From NCBI RefSeq assembly GCF_044197065.1, contig NZ_JBIQOI010000001.1, forward strand, positions 496,001 to 560,000: a stretch of 64,000 bases of DNA, read 5' to 3'. The position numbers and the translations under genes are program-made. The DNA comes from Kluyvera ascorbata_C. GTDB lineage: Bacteria; Pseudomonadota; Gammaproteobacteria; Enterobacterales; Enterobacteriaceae. The notes below the pieces were generated by a model. That model was given only the letters and a program-made list of their open reading frames with translations. It had not been told where the DNA came from and did not search any database. Shown piece after piece: positions 8,375 to 16,970 of this stretch. The stretch's first letter is position 1, and each line of letters opens with the position of its first letter.

Positions 8375-9811
8375 ATGAGTCAATCTACGCTTTTCCCGGT
8401 CGTCATGGCCGGTGGCTCGGGCAGCCGCCTGTGGCCGTTGTCCCGAGTGCTGTACCCCAAGCAGTTCCTGTGCCTGAAAGGGGACATGACCATGCTGCAG
8501 GCCACGGTGAATCGTCTGGAGGGGGTCAAGTGCGCAAGTCCGGTGGTTATCTGCAACGAGCAGCACCGTTTTATCGTCGCTGAGCAATTGCGCCAACTGA
8601 ACAAACTGACTGAGAACATCATTCTTGAACCGGCCGGGCGTAATACCGCACCGGCCATCGCCCTCGCGGCGCTGGCGGCCAAGCGCCGTGAGCCGGAGAA
8701 CGATCCGTTGATGCTGGTACTGGCGGCGGACCACGTTATCCAGAATGAAGATGCTTTTCGTGCCGCAGTACGTGAAGCCACGCCTTACGCTGAAAGCGGC
8801 AAGCTGGTGACCTTCGGCATCGTTCCTAACGTGCCGGAAACCGGCTACGGCTATATTCGCCGCGGCGACGTCACGCCAGGCGCGGGTGACGCGCTGGCGT
8901 TTGAAGTGGCGCAGTTTGTTGAAAAACCGAATCTTGATACCGCTCAGGCCTACGTTGCCTGCGGCGAATACTACTGGAACAGCGGTATGTTTCTGTTCCG
9001 CGCCGGGCGTTACCTGGAAGAGCTCGGCAAATACCGCCCGGATATTCTCAGCGCCTGTGAAAAAGCGATGGATGTGACCGACCCGGACCTCGATTTTATT
9101 CGCGTTGATGAAGAGGCGTTCCTGAGCTGCCCTGACGAATCGATTGACTATGCCGTCATGGAGCGGACCAACGATGCGGTGGTGGTACCGATGGATGCGG
9201 GCTGGAGCGACGTAGGCTCCTGGTCATCGCTGTGGGAAATCAGCAACCATACACCGGAAGGCAACGTGCACCATGGCGATGTGATTAGCCATAAAACCGA
9301 AAACAGCTACGTGTACGCGGAATCCGGCCTGGTGACGACCGTCGGGGTAAAGGATTTGGTGGTGGTGCAGACCAAAGACGCGGTGCTTATCGCCGATCGC
9401 AACGCGGTGCAGGACGTGAAAAAGGTGGTCGAGAAAATTAAGGCCGATGGCCGTCACGAACACCATATCCATCGCGAAGTCTATCGCCCATGGGGCAAAT
9501 ACGACTCTATCGACTCTGGCGATCGCTACCAGGTGAAGCGCATCACCGTGAAGCCGGGCGAGGGACTCTCTCTGCAGATGCATCACCACCGGGCTGAACA
9601 CTGGATTGTGGTCGCAGGCACCGCCAAAGTGACCCTCAATGATGAAATCACCTTGCTGGGTGAAAACGAGTCTATTTACATCCCGCTGGGCGTCACCCAC
9701 TGCCTGGAAAACCCGGGGAAAATTCCGCTCGACCTGATTGAAGTGCGCTCCGGCGCCTATCTCGAAGAGGACGACGTGGTGCGATTCGCCGACCGCTACG
9801 GGCGCGCGTAG
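8375..9811 (+). CDS. manC: Mannose-1-phosphate guanylyltransferase
   Basis: 478 residues, as in E. coli ManC (CpsB). The nucleotidyltransferase signature 'GGSGSRLWPLSR' with 'YPKQFL' lies at residues 12-31, and a sugar-binding 'VEKPN' near residue 183. The C-terminal 130 residues form a cupin-like mannose-6-phosphate isomerase domain ('MHHHRAEHWIVVAGTA'). It makes GDP-mannose from GTP and mannose-1-phosphate, which feeds gmd. A REP pair separates it from manB. Confidence 0.95.
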   Translation: MSQSTLFPVVMAGGSGSRLWPLSRVLYPKQFLCLKGDMTMLQATVNRLEGVKCASPVVICNEQHRFIVAEQLRQLNKLTENIILEPAGRNTAPAIALAALAAKRREPENDPLMLVLAADHVIQNEDAFRAAVREATPYAESGKLVTFGIVPNVPETGYGYIRRGDVTPGAGDALAFEVAQFVEKPNLDTAQAYVACGEYYWNSGMFLFRAGRYLEELGKYRPDILSACEKAMDVTDPDLDFIRVDEEAFLSCPDESIDYAVMERTNDAVVVPMDAGWSDVGSWSSLWEISNHTPEGNVHHGDVISHKTENSYVYAESGLVTTVGVKDLVVVQTKDAVLIADRNAVQDVKKVVEKIKADGRHEHHIHREVYRPWGKYDSIDSGDRYQVKRITVKPGEGLSLQMHHHRAEHWIVVAGTAKVTLNDEITLLGENESIYIPLGVTHCLENPGKIPLDLIEVRSGAYLEEDDVVRFADRYGRA

Positions 9812-9823
9812 CGCCGCTATTGT

Positions 9824-9889
9824 GCCCGGTGGCGCTGCGCTTACCGGGCCTACGGTCCTATAGGCCGGATAAGCGCAGCGCCATCCGGC
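9824..9889. repeat. REP pair (BIME) between manC and manB
   Basis: Two inverted palindromic units, at 9824-9849 and 9864-9889, each with a GC-rich stem (GCCCGG...CCGGGC and GCCGGAT...ATCCGGC). This is the layout of enterobacterial REP elements. It fills most of the manC-manB gap. Such elements can protect upstream mRNA from 3' exonucleases or bind gyrase/IHF. Confidence 0.85.
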
Positions 9890-9957
9890 AATTCACGATA
9901 CGAAAATGATGACCCTCACCGGTCATGGCTAACTGCTGCCTGAAGAAAGGTAAAAAC

Positions 9958-11328
9958 ATGAAAAAATTAACCTGTTTTAAAGCCTACGACATCCGCGGCA
10001 AGCTGGGTGAAGAACTCAACGAAGAGATTGCCTGCCGCATTGGTCGCGCCTACGGCGAGTACCTGAAACCCAAAACCGTGGTGCTGGGCGGGGACGTACG
10101 CCTAACCAGCGAAGCGCTGAAATTAGCGCTGGCACGCGGCCTGCGTGATGCGGGCGTGGACGTGCTGGATATCGGCCTTGCCGGTACCGAAGAGATCTAT
10201 TTCGCCACCTTCCATTTAGGGGTGGACGGCGGCATTGAAGTGACCGCCAGCCATAATCCGATGGACTACAACGGCATGAAGCTGGTGCGCGAAGGCGCGC
10301 GTCCTATCAGCGGCGACACCGGGCTTCGTGATATTCAGCGCCTGGCGGAAGAGAACTTCTTCCCGCCGGTTGATGAGGCCAAACGCGGTAGCTATCAGCA
10401 GATTAACCTGCGCGATGCCTACGTTGATCATCTGCTTGGCTATATCGACGTCAAAAATCTCACCCCACTCAAGCTGGTTATCAACTCCGGTAACGGTGCG
10501 GCTGGCCCGGTGGTGGATGCGCTGGAAGCCCGCTTTAAGGCGCTGAACGTGCCGGTCAGCCTGATTAAGGTCCACAACGACCCGGACGGTAACTTCCCGC
10601 ATGGTATTCCTAACCCGTTGCTGCCGGAGTGTCGCGATGACACGCGTGATGCGGTGCTGAAATACGGCGCCGATATGGGCATCGCCTTCGACGGCGACTT
10701 CGACCGCTGCTTCCTGTTCGACGAACAAGGGCAGTTTATCGAAGGCTATTACATCGTCGGCCTGCTGGCGGAAGCCTTCCTCGAGAAAAACCCGGGCGCG
10801 CGCATTATTCACGACCCGCGTCTTTCCTGGAACACCGTTGACGTGGTGACTGCCGCAGGCGGCACGCCGGTAATGTCGAAAACCGGCCACGCGTTTATCA
10901 AAGAACGCATGCGCAAGGACGACGCGGTGTACGGCGGTGAGATGAGCGCTCACCACTACTTCCGTGATTTTGCCTACTGCGACAGCGGGATGATCCCGTG
11001 GCTGTTGGTGAGCGAGCTGCTGTGCCTGAAGGGTAAAACGCTGGGACAACTGGTACACGACCGCATGGCGGCGTTCCCGGCAAGCGGTGAAATCAACAGC
11101 AAGTTGAACGCGCCGTCGGAAGCGATTGCCCGCGTGGAAGCGCATTTCGCCAGCAGCGCGCTGGAAATTGACCGCACGGATGGTATCAGCCTGGCGTTTG
11201 CCGACTGGCGCTTCAACCTGCGTTCGTCAAATACCGAACCGGTGGTGCGCCTGAACGTGGAATCCCGCGGCAATACGCCGCTGATGCAGGCGCGAACGCA
11301 GGACATTCTGGCACTGCTTAATCAGTAA
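9958..11328 (+). CDS. manB: Phosphomannomutase
   Basis: 456 residues from the ATG at 9958, equal to E. coli ManB (CpsG). An upstream in-frame start at 9925 would add 11 residues but lacks support, whereas AAGGT lies 6 bases before 9958. All hexose-phosphomutase landmarks are present: phosphoserine loop 'TASHNPMDYNG' near residue 98, metal loop 'DGDFDRCF' near 245, sugar loop 'GGEMSAHH' near 325 and phosphate site 'RSSNTEPVVRL' near 422. It interconverts mannose-6-phosphate and mannose-1-phosphate for ManC. Confidence 0.95.
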   Translation: MKKLTCFKAYDIRGKLGEELNEEIACRIGRAYGEYLKPKTVVLGGDVRLTSEALKLALARGLRDAGVDVLDIGLAGTEEIYFATFHLGVDGGIEVTASHNPMDYNGMKLVREGARPISGDTGLRDIQRLAEENFFPPVDEAKRGSYQQINLRDAYVDHLLGYIDVKNLTPLKLVINSGNGAAGPVVDALEARFKALNVPVSLIKVHNDPDGNFPHGIPNPLLPECRDDTRDAVLKYGADMGIAFDGDFDRCFLFDEQGQFIEGYYIVGLLAEAFLEKNPGARIIHDPRLSWNTVDVVTAAGGTPVMSKTGHAFIKERMRKDDAVYGGEMSAHHYFRDFAYCDSGMIPWLLVSELLCLKGKTLGQLVHDRMAAFPASGEINSKLNAPSEAIARVEAHFASSALEIDRTDGISLAFADWRFNLRSSNTEPVVRLNVESRGNTPLMQARTQDILALLNQ

Positions 11329-11340
11329 CAACTGCCCCTC

Positions 11341-11408
11341 GTCCTCTCGAAGAGAGGACGTACCCGGTTTCCTCCCTCGCCCCTTTGGGGAGAGGGTCGG
11401 GGTGAGGG
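11341..11408. repeat. Double hairpin repeat between manB and wcaJ
   Basis: Two adjacent palindromes fill the gap. A perfect 8-bp stem with a GAA loop lies at 11341-11359. A 10-bp stem with one mismatch lies at 11374-11396 (CCCTCGCCCC / GGGGAGAGGG), followed by GGTCGGGGTGAGGGG. The second resembles a dispersed intergenic repeat common in enterobacteria. Neither is followed by a T-run, so it is unlikely to be a full terminator. It could modulate expression of wcaJ and downstream genes. Confidence 0.6.
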
Positions 11409-11432
11409 GAAAACGACGAAATAGGACCGACG

Positions 11433-12827
11433 ATGACGACTCTAAAAAAGCGCGAACGAGCCAAAACGAATGCATCGTTAATCTCCATGGTGCAACGTTT
11501 TTCAGATATCACCATCATGATAGGTGGGCTGTGGCTGGTGTGTCAGGCGGTCGCGTTGCCGTTTTTGTACCTGCATCTGCTGATGGCGCTGGTCACGCTG
11601 GTGGTGTTCCAGATGATTGGCGGGATCACCGATTTTTATCGTTCATGGCGCGGCGTGCGCATTACCACTGAGCTGCTACTGCTGCTGCAAAACTGGACGC
11701 TGAGCTTAGTCTTTACCGCTGGGCTGCTGGCGTTTAACGACGACTTTAATACCAACTTCTCCATGTGGCTGGCCTGGTACCTGCTGAGCACCATCGGCAT
11801 GCTGGCGAGCCGGGCGTTCATCCGTTACGGCGCGGGCGTGTTGCGTCATCGCGGTTATAACACCCGCTATGTGGCGGTGGCCGGTGATATGCCGGAAGGG
11901 CAGGCGCTGCTGGAAAGCTTCCGCAATCAGCCGTGGCTCGGCTACGCGGTAGTTGGCTGCTACCACGATGCAAAACCAGGCGGCGTTAACACCGACTGGA
12001 TGGGCAACTTTGAACAACTGCTCGACGATGCGCGTAACGGCAAAATCCACAACGTCTATATCTCCATGGCGATGCAGGAAGAAATCCAGATTAAAAACCT
12101 GGTCCGCGACTTAGCGGATACCACCTGCACCGTACTGCTGATCCCTGATGTTTTCACCTTCAACATCCTGCATTCCCGCGTCGAAGTGGTGAACGGTATT
12201 CCCGTCGTTCCGCTGTACGACACGCCGCTCTCCGGCGTGAACCGCATCCTGAAACGACTGGAAGATATCGTGCTGGCCAGCGGCATTCTGCTGCTTATCT
12301 CACCCGCGCTGTGCTGCATCGCGCTGGCGGTGAAGCTGAGTTCGCCGGGGCCAATTATCTTCCGCCAGACCCGTTATGGCATGGACGGTAAGCCTATCAA
12401 GGTGTGGAAATTCCGTTCCATGAAGGTGATGGAGAACGACAAGGTGGTGACGCAGGCCACGCAGAACGACCCGCGCGTGACCCGTGTGGGCAACTTCCTG
12501 CGCCGTACTTCTCTCGATGAGCTGCCGCAGTTTATCAATGTGCTTACCGGCGGAATGTCGATTGTTGGCCCACGTCCGCACGCGGTGGCGCACAACGAGC
12601 AGTACCGTCAGCTGATTGAGGGCTACATGCTGCGCCACAAAGTGAAACCCGGTATTACCGGCTGGGCGCAGATCAACGGCTGGCGCGGCGAGACTGACAC
12701 CCTGGAGAAAATGGAAAAACGCGTGGAGTTCGACCTCGAATATATCCGCGAGTGGAGCCTGTGGCTCGATATCAAAATTGTTTTCCTGACGGTGTTTAAA
12801 GGCTTCGTCAATAAAGCAGCCTATTGA
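11433..12827 (+). CDS. wcaJ: WcaJ, undecaprenyl-phosphate glucose phosphotransferase
   Basis: 464 residues, matching E. coli WcaJ. Membrane segments lie in the first ~150 residues, followed by a nucleotide-binding-like middle ('YVAVAGDMPEGQ') and a hydrophobic re-entrant segment near residue 285. The conserved C-terminal phosphoglycosyltransferase domain has 'KFRSMKV', 'DELPQFINVLTGGMSIVGPR' and 'KPGITGWAQINGWRG'. It transfers glucose-1-phosphate from UDP-glucose to undecaprenyl phosphate at the inner membrane, starting the colanic acid unit. Confidence 0.96.
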   Translation: MTTLKKRERAKTNASLISMVQRFSDITIMIGGLWLVCQAVALPFLYLHLLMALVTLVVFQMIGGITDFYRSWRGVRITTELLLLLQNWTLSLVFTAGLLAFNDDFNTNFSMWLAWYLLSTIGMLASRAFIRYGAGVLRHRGYNTRYVAVAGDMPEGQALLESFRNQPWLGYAVVGCYHDAKPGGVNTDWMGNFEQLLDDARNGKIHNVYISMAMQEEIQIKNLVRDLADTTCTVLLIPDVFTFNILHSRVEVVNGIPVVPLYDTPLSGVNRILKRLEDIVLASGILLLISPALCCIALAVKLSSPGPIIFRQTRYGMDGKPIKVWKFRSMKVMENDKVVTQATQNDPRVTRVGNFLRRTSLDELPQFINVLTGGMSIVGPRPHAVAHNEQYRQLIEGYMLRHKVKPGITGWAQINGWRGETDTLEKMEKRVEFDLEYIREWSLWLDIKIVFLTVFKGFVNKAAY

Positions 12828-12836
12828 GGACGTAAC

Positions 12837-14318
12837 ATGGGCTTACGAGAAAAAACCATCAACGGCGCGAAATGGTCGGCGATGGCAACGGTGGTGATTA
12901 TTGGCCTCGGGCTGGCGCAGATGACCGTGCTGGCAAGGCTGTTTGACGGCCACCAGTTTGGTTTGCTCACCGTGTCGCTGGTGATTATCGCGCTGGCGGA
13001 CACGCTATCGGATTTCGGCATTGCCAACTCGATTATTCAGCGTAAAGCCATCAGCCATCTGGAGCTGACCACGCTCTACTGGCTGAACGTGGGGCTCGGG
13101 GTCGTGGTGTTTGCGGCGGTCTATCTGCTGAGCGACACCATTGCCAATTTGCTGCACAACCCGGACTTAGCACCGCTGATTAAAACCTTGTCGCTGGCGT
13201 TCGTGGTGATCCCCCACGGGCAGCAGTTCCGCGCCTTGATGCAAAAGGAGCTGGAGTTCAACAAGATTGGTTCGATTGAGACCGCCGCCGTGCTGTCGGG
13301 CTTCACCTTCACGGTGGTGAGCGCCTGTTACTGGCCGCTGGCGATGACGGCTATTCTCGGCTATCTGGTCAACAGCGCCGTGCGTACGCTGCTGTTTGGC
13401 TATTTTGGCCGCAAAATCTATCGTCCTGGGCTGCATTTCTCGCTGGCTACCGTGATGCCCAACCTGCGCTTTGGCGCGTGGCTGACGGCGGACAGCATCG
13501 TTAACTATATCAACACCAACCTTTCAACCCTGACGCTGGCGCGCATTCTCGGGGCGAGCGTGGCGGGGGGCTACAACCTGGCCTACAACGTGGCGGTGGT
13601 ACCGCCAATGAAGCTCAACCCGATTATCACCCGCGTGCTGTTCCCGGCGTTTGCCAAAATCCAGGACGACAACGACAAGCTGCGGGTGAACTTCTACAAG
13701 CTGCTGTCGGTGGTGGGGATTATCAACTTCCCGGCGCTGCTGGGGCTGATGGTGGTGAGCAATAACTTTGTACCGCTGGTGTTTGGCGAGAAGTGGATGC
13801 ACATCGTGCCTATCCTGCAATTGCTGTGCGTCGTGGGCTTGCTGCGTTCGGTGGGTAACCCGATTGGCTCGTTGCTGATGGCCAAGGCGCGCGTGGATAT
13901 CAGCTTTAAATTCAACGTGTTTAAAACCTTTCTGTTTATTCCTGCGGTGATTGTCGGTGGGGAGATGGGCGGCGCGATTGGCGTCACGCTCGGCTTCCTG
14001 CTGGTGCAAATCATCAACACCATCCTCAGCTACTTCGTGATGATTAAACCGGTGCTGGGGCCGGGCTACCGTGACTATCTGCTGAGCCTGTGGTTGCCGT
14101 TCCGGCTCTCGCTGCCAACGCTTATCACCAGCTATGCGGTCGGGCGACTGCTGGCGGGCAGCGTGTCGTTACCGATGCTGCTGGCGTTACAGGTGCTGGT
14201 TGGCGTGCTTAGCTTTGCGCTGGTGATTGTGCTGTCGCGCAATAGCCTGCTGATTGAACTTAAAAAACCGCTCTGTCGGAGCCAGAAACTGAAGATGCTA
14301 CTGCGCGTTTCTGATTAA
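12837..14318 (+). CDS. wzxC: WzxC, colanic acid lipid-linked unit flippase
   Basis: 493 residues with about 12-14 hydrophobic segments spread over the whole protein, E. coli WzxC size (492). It belongs to the polysaccharide transporter (MOP/PST) superfamily, with the family N-terminus 'MGLREKTINGAKWSAMATV'. It should flip undecaprenyl-linked colanic acid units across the inner membrane. It follows wcaJ by 9 bases with an AGGA ribosome site and is separated from wcaK by a REP pair. Confidence 0.95.
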   Translation: MGLREKTINGAKWSAMATVVIIGLGLAQMTVLARLFDGHQFGLLTVSLVIIALADTLSDFGIANSIIQRKAISHLELTTLYWLNVGLGVVVFAAVYLLSDTIANLLHNPDLAPLIKTLSLAFVVIPHGQQFRALMQKELEFNKIGSIETAAVLSGFTFTVVSACYWPLAMTAILGYLVNSAVRTLLFGYFGRKIYRPGLHFSLATVMPNLRFGAWLTADSIVNYINTNLSTLTLARILGASVAGGYNLAYNVAVVPPMKLNPIITRVLFPAFAKIQDDNDKLRVNFYKLLSVVGIINFPALLGLMVVSNNFVPLVFGEKWMHIVPILQLLCVVGLLRSVGNPIGSLLMAKARVDISFKFNVFKTFLFIPAVIVGGEMGGAIGVTLGFLLVQIINTILSYFVMIKPVLGPGYRDYLLSLWLPFRLSLPTLITSYAVGRLLAGSVSLPMLLALQVLVGVLSFALVIVLSRNSLLIELKKPLCRSQKLKMLLRVSD

Positions 14319-14326
14319 CCGTTGAT

Positions 14327-14404
14327 GTAGGCCTGATTAGCGTAGCGCCATCAGGCAACCCGGCGCAGATTGCCGGATGGCGGCGTTGCCTTATCCGGCC
14401 TACG
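14327..14404. repeat. REP pair (BIME) between wzxC and wcaK
   Basis: Two palindromic units in opposite orientation: GCCTGATTAGCG...CATCAGGC at 14331-14356 and GCCGGATGGCGG...TATCCGGC at 14372-14399, flanked by GTAG and CTAC. The same arrangement recurs at 42301-42378 and, in split form, in the hisG-hisD gap. Confidence 0.9.
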
Positions 14405-14460
14405 TTCGACAATGACGCATTTTTGAATGATTTGCTTGAAACCCCTTTGATGAGGCCATG

Positions 14461-15741
14461 ATGAAATTATTAATTTTGGGAAACCACACCTGCGGCAACC
14501 GCGGCGATAGCGCCATTATGCGCGGCCTGCTCGATGCCATCGTCCGTCAACAGCCGGACGTTGAAATGGACGTGATGAGCCGTTTCCCTGTCAGTTCTTC
14601 CTGGTTGCAGGGGCGTGAGATTATTGCCGATCCGCTGTATCAACTGAGCCAGAAGCAGGCAGCGGCTGCGGGCATGAGCGGACGCGTGAAGAAAGTGCTG
14701 CGCCGTCGCTTCCAGCACAAGATCCTGCTGGCGAAGGTGACCGGCGAGGGCAAACTGCGTAACTTTGAGATTGCACCGGAGTTCCATGAGTTTGTGCGCT
14801 TCCTCGGTAATTACGATGCAATTATTCAGGTTGGCGGCTCAAACTACGTCGATCTCTACGGCTTGACCCACTTTGAATACCCGCTGTGCGCCTTTATGGC
14901 CAATAAGCCGATTTACATGATTGGCCACAGCGTGGGGCCGTTCCAGAATCCAGACTTTAATCAGTTAGCGAATTACACCTTTGGACGCACCAATGCGCTG
15001 ATCCTCCGTGAGACGGTGAGCCGCGAGCTGATGGCGAAAGCGGAGATTGATACCTCGAAAGTGGAGCAGGGGGTGGATACCGCCTGGTTGGTTGAGCATC
15101 GTAATGACAGCTTTGAACCGAGCTACGCGGTGCAGCACTGGCTGAACCTGACCGCGCAGCGCAAAACCGTCGCCATTACATTGCGCGAGCTGGAGCCGTT
15201 CGATAAACGTCTTGGCACTACCCAGCAGGCCTACGAAAAAGCCTTTGCCGAGGTGGTGAACCGCATGATTGCCGACGGTTATCAGGTGCTGGCGCTCTCA
15301 ACCTGTACCAGTATCGACCGTTACAACCGCGATGACCGCATGGTCGCGTTGCGTATGGCGCAGTTCGTGGAAAACCGCGAGCATTTCCATATCGCCATGG
15401 ATGAACTGAACGACGTGGAGATTGGCAAGATTCTTGCCTCCTGCGAGCTGACCATTGGCACGCGTCTGCACTCGGCTATCATTTCCATGAATTTCGGCAC
15501 CCCGGCGATTGCCATTAACTACGAGCACAAGTCCGCAGGCATCATGCAGCAATTGGGGATGCCGGAGATGGCTATCGATATTCGCCACCTGCTGGATGGT
15601 TCGATGCAGGGCGTCGTGGGCGATATCCTCAATCAGCTTCCGGCGCTGGGCGAGCGCGTTGCTGCCGCAGTGGAAGGGGAACGCCAGAAAGGCTTCACCA
15701 TGATCGAATCGGTGCTTAGCCGTATCCGGGAGGGCCGATGA
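14461..15741 (+). CDS. wcaK: WcaK, colanic acid pyruvyl transferase
   Basis: 426 residues from the second of two adjacent ATGs (14458 and 14461). The second gives the E. coli start 'MKLLILGNHTCGNRGD' and length. It belongs to the polysaccharide pyruvyl transferase family, with 'GNRGDSAI' at the N-terminus, 'GHSVGPFQ' near residue 158 and the C-terminal 'GTRLHSAIISMNFGTPAIAI'. It is expected to add the pyruvate ketal to the terminal galactose using phosphoenolpyruvate. The end overlaps the wcaL start by 4 bases. Confidence 0.93.
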   Translation: MKLLILGNHTCGNRGDSAIMRGLLDAIVRQQPDVEMDVMSRFPVSSSWLQGREIIADPLYQLSQKQAAAAGMSGRVKKVLRRRFQHKILLAKVTGEGKLRNFEIAPEFHEFVRFLGNYDAIIQVGGSNYVDLYGLTHFEYPLCAFMANKPIYMIGHSVGPFQNPDFNQLANYTFGRTNALILRETVSRELMAKAEIDTSKVEQGVDTAWLVEHRNDSFEPSYAVQHWLNLTAQRKTVAITLRELEPFDKRLGTTQQAYEKAFAEVVNRMIADGYQVLALSTCTSIDRYNRDDRMVALRMAQFVENREHFHIAMDELNDVEIGKILASCELTIGTRLHSAIISMNFGTPAIAINYEHKSAGIMQQLGMPEMAIDIRHLLDGSMQGVVGDILNQLPALGERVAAAVEGERQKGFTMIESVLSRIREGR

Positions 15742-16961
15742 AAGTCAGCTTCTTTCTGCTGAAATTCCCGTTATCGTCAGAGACCTTTGTCCTGAACCAG
15801 ATTGTGGCGTTTATTGAGATGGGCCATGAGGTGGAGATTGTCGCGCTGCAAAAGGGCGACCTCACTAACACCCATGCCGCCTACACCCAGTATCGGCTGG
15901 CGGAGAAGGTCCGCTGGTTACAGGATGAACCCGCCAGCACGCTGGAAAAGCTGCGCTATCGTGCCTTCAGCACGCTGCGCGGCCTGCATCGTCCCGCCGT
16001 CTGGCGGGCGTTGAATACCCGGCGATATGGGCAGGAAGCGCGTAATCTGATCCTCTCCTCGATTTGTAGCCGCACGCCGCTGCCCATCACCGCCGATATC
16101 TTTATCGCGCACTTTGGCCCTGCCGGCGTGACGGCGGCGAAGCTGCGCGAGCTGGGCGTTATTTCTGGCAAGATTGCTACCGTATTCCATGGCATTGATA
16201 TCTCCAGCCGGGAAGTGCTGAACCACTATACCGATGAGTATCAGCAGCTGTTCCGTCGCGGCGACATGATGCTGCCCATTAGCCAGTTGTGGGCGGAACG
16301 CCTTCAGGCGATGGGTTGCCCGGCGGATAAAATTACCGTTTCCCGCATGGGCGTGAATATGGACCGATTCTCGCTGCGGCCGTTGAAAGCGCCGGACGAC
16401 TGTCTACAGATTATCTCCGTCGCCCGGCTGACTGAGAAAAAGGGGCTGCACGTGGCGATTGAAGCCTGCCGCCAGCTCAAAGCGCAGGGCGTTAATTTTC
16501 GCTATCGCATTCTCGGTATTGGCCCATGGGAGCGCCGTTTACGTACCCTTATCGAGCAGTATCAACTGGAAGACCGCGTGGAGATGCCGGGGTTTAAACC
16601 CAGCCATGAGGTGAAAGCGATGCTCGATGAGGCTGACGTGTTCTTGCTGCCGTCCATCACCGGTGCCGATGGTGACATGGAGGGGATTCCGGTGGCGTTG
16701 ATGGAGGCGATGGCGGTAGGCATTCCGGTACTCTCTACCGTACACAGCGGGATCCCTGAGCTGATTGCATCTGGTGATTCTGGCTGGCTGGTGGCCGAAA
16801 ATGATGCGCAGGCGCTTGCCGAGAAACTCAAACTCGTCGGGCGGATGGATGAGCGGAGCCTTCAGCCCGTGCTCCAGCGCGCTCGCGCTAAAGTAGAAAC
16901 TGATTTTAACCAGCAGGTGATCAATCGACAGCTTGCCCAGTTGCTGCACACGCTTTGCTGA
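15738..16961 (+). CDS. wcaL: WcaL, colanic acid glycosyltransferase (GT4)
   Basis: 407 residues, E. coli WcaL size, with a GT-B fold. The C-terminal half has 'VARLTEKKGLHVAIEA' and a clean E-x7-E signature in 'EGIPVALMEAMAVGIP' near residue 317, both marks of family 4 retaining transferases. It probably adds a galactose or glucuronic acid late in the unit. It overlaps wcaK by 4 bases and is followed after 9 bases by wcaM. Confidence 0.93.
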   Translation: MKVSFFLLKFPLSSETFVLNQIVAFIEMGHEVEIVALQKGDLTNTHAAYTQYRLAEKVRWLQDEPASTLEKLRYRAFSTLRGLHRPAVWRALNTRRYGQEARNLILSSICSRTPLPITADIFIAHFGPAGVTAAKLRELGVISGKIATVFHGIDISSREVLNHYTDEYQQLFRRGDMMLPISQLWAERLQAMGCPADKITVSRMGVNMDRFSLRPLKAPDDCLQIISVARLTEKKGLHVAIEACRQLKAQGVNFRYRILGIGPWERRLRTLIEQYQLEDRVEMPGFKPSHEVKAMLDEADVFLLPSITGADGDMEGIPVALMEAMAVGIPVLSTVHSGIPELIASGDSGWLVAENDAQALAEKLKLVGRMDERSLQPVLQRARAKVETDFNQQVINRQLAQLLHTLC

Positions 16962-16970
16962 GGAGGTGCC

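Noticed and set aside
10216..11145. 309-codon antisense frame in manB
   Set aside because: Shadow of manB with no family resemblance.
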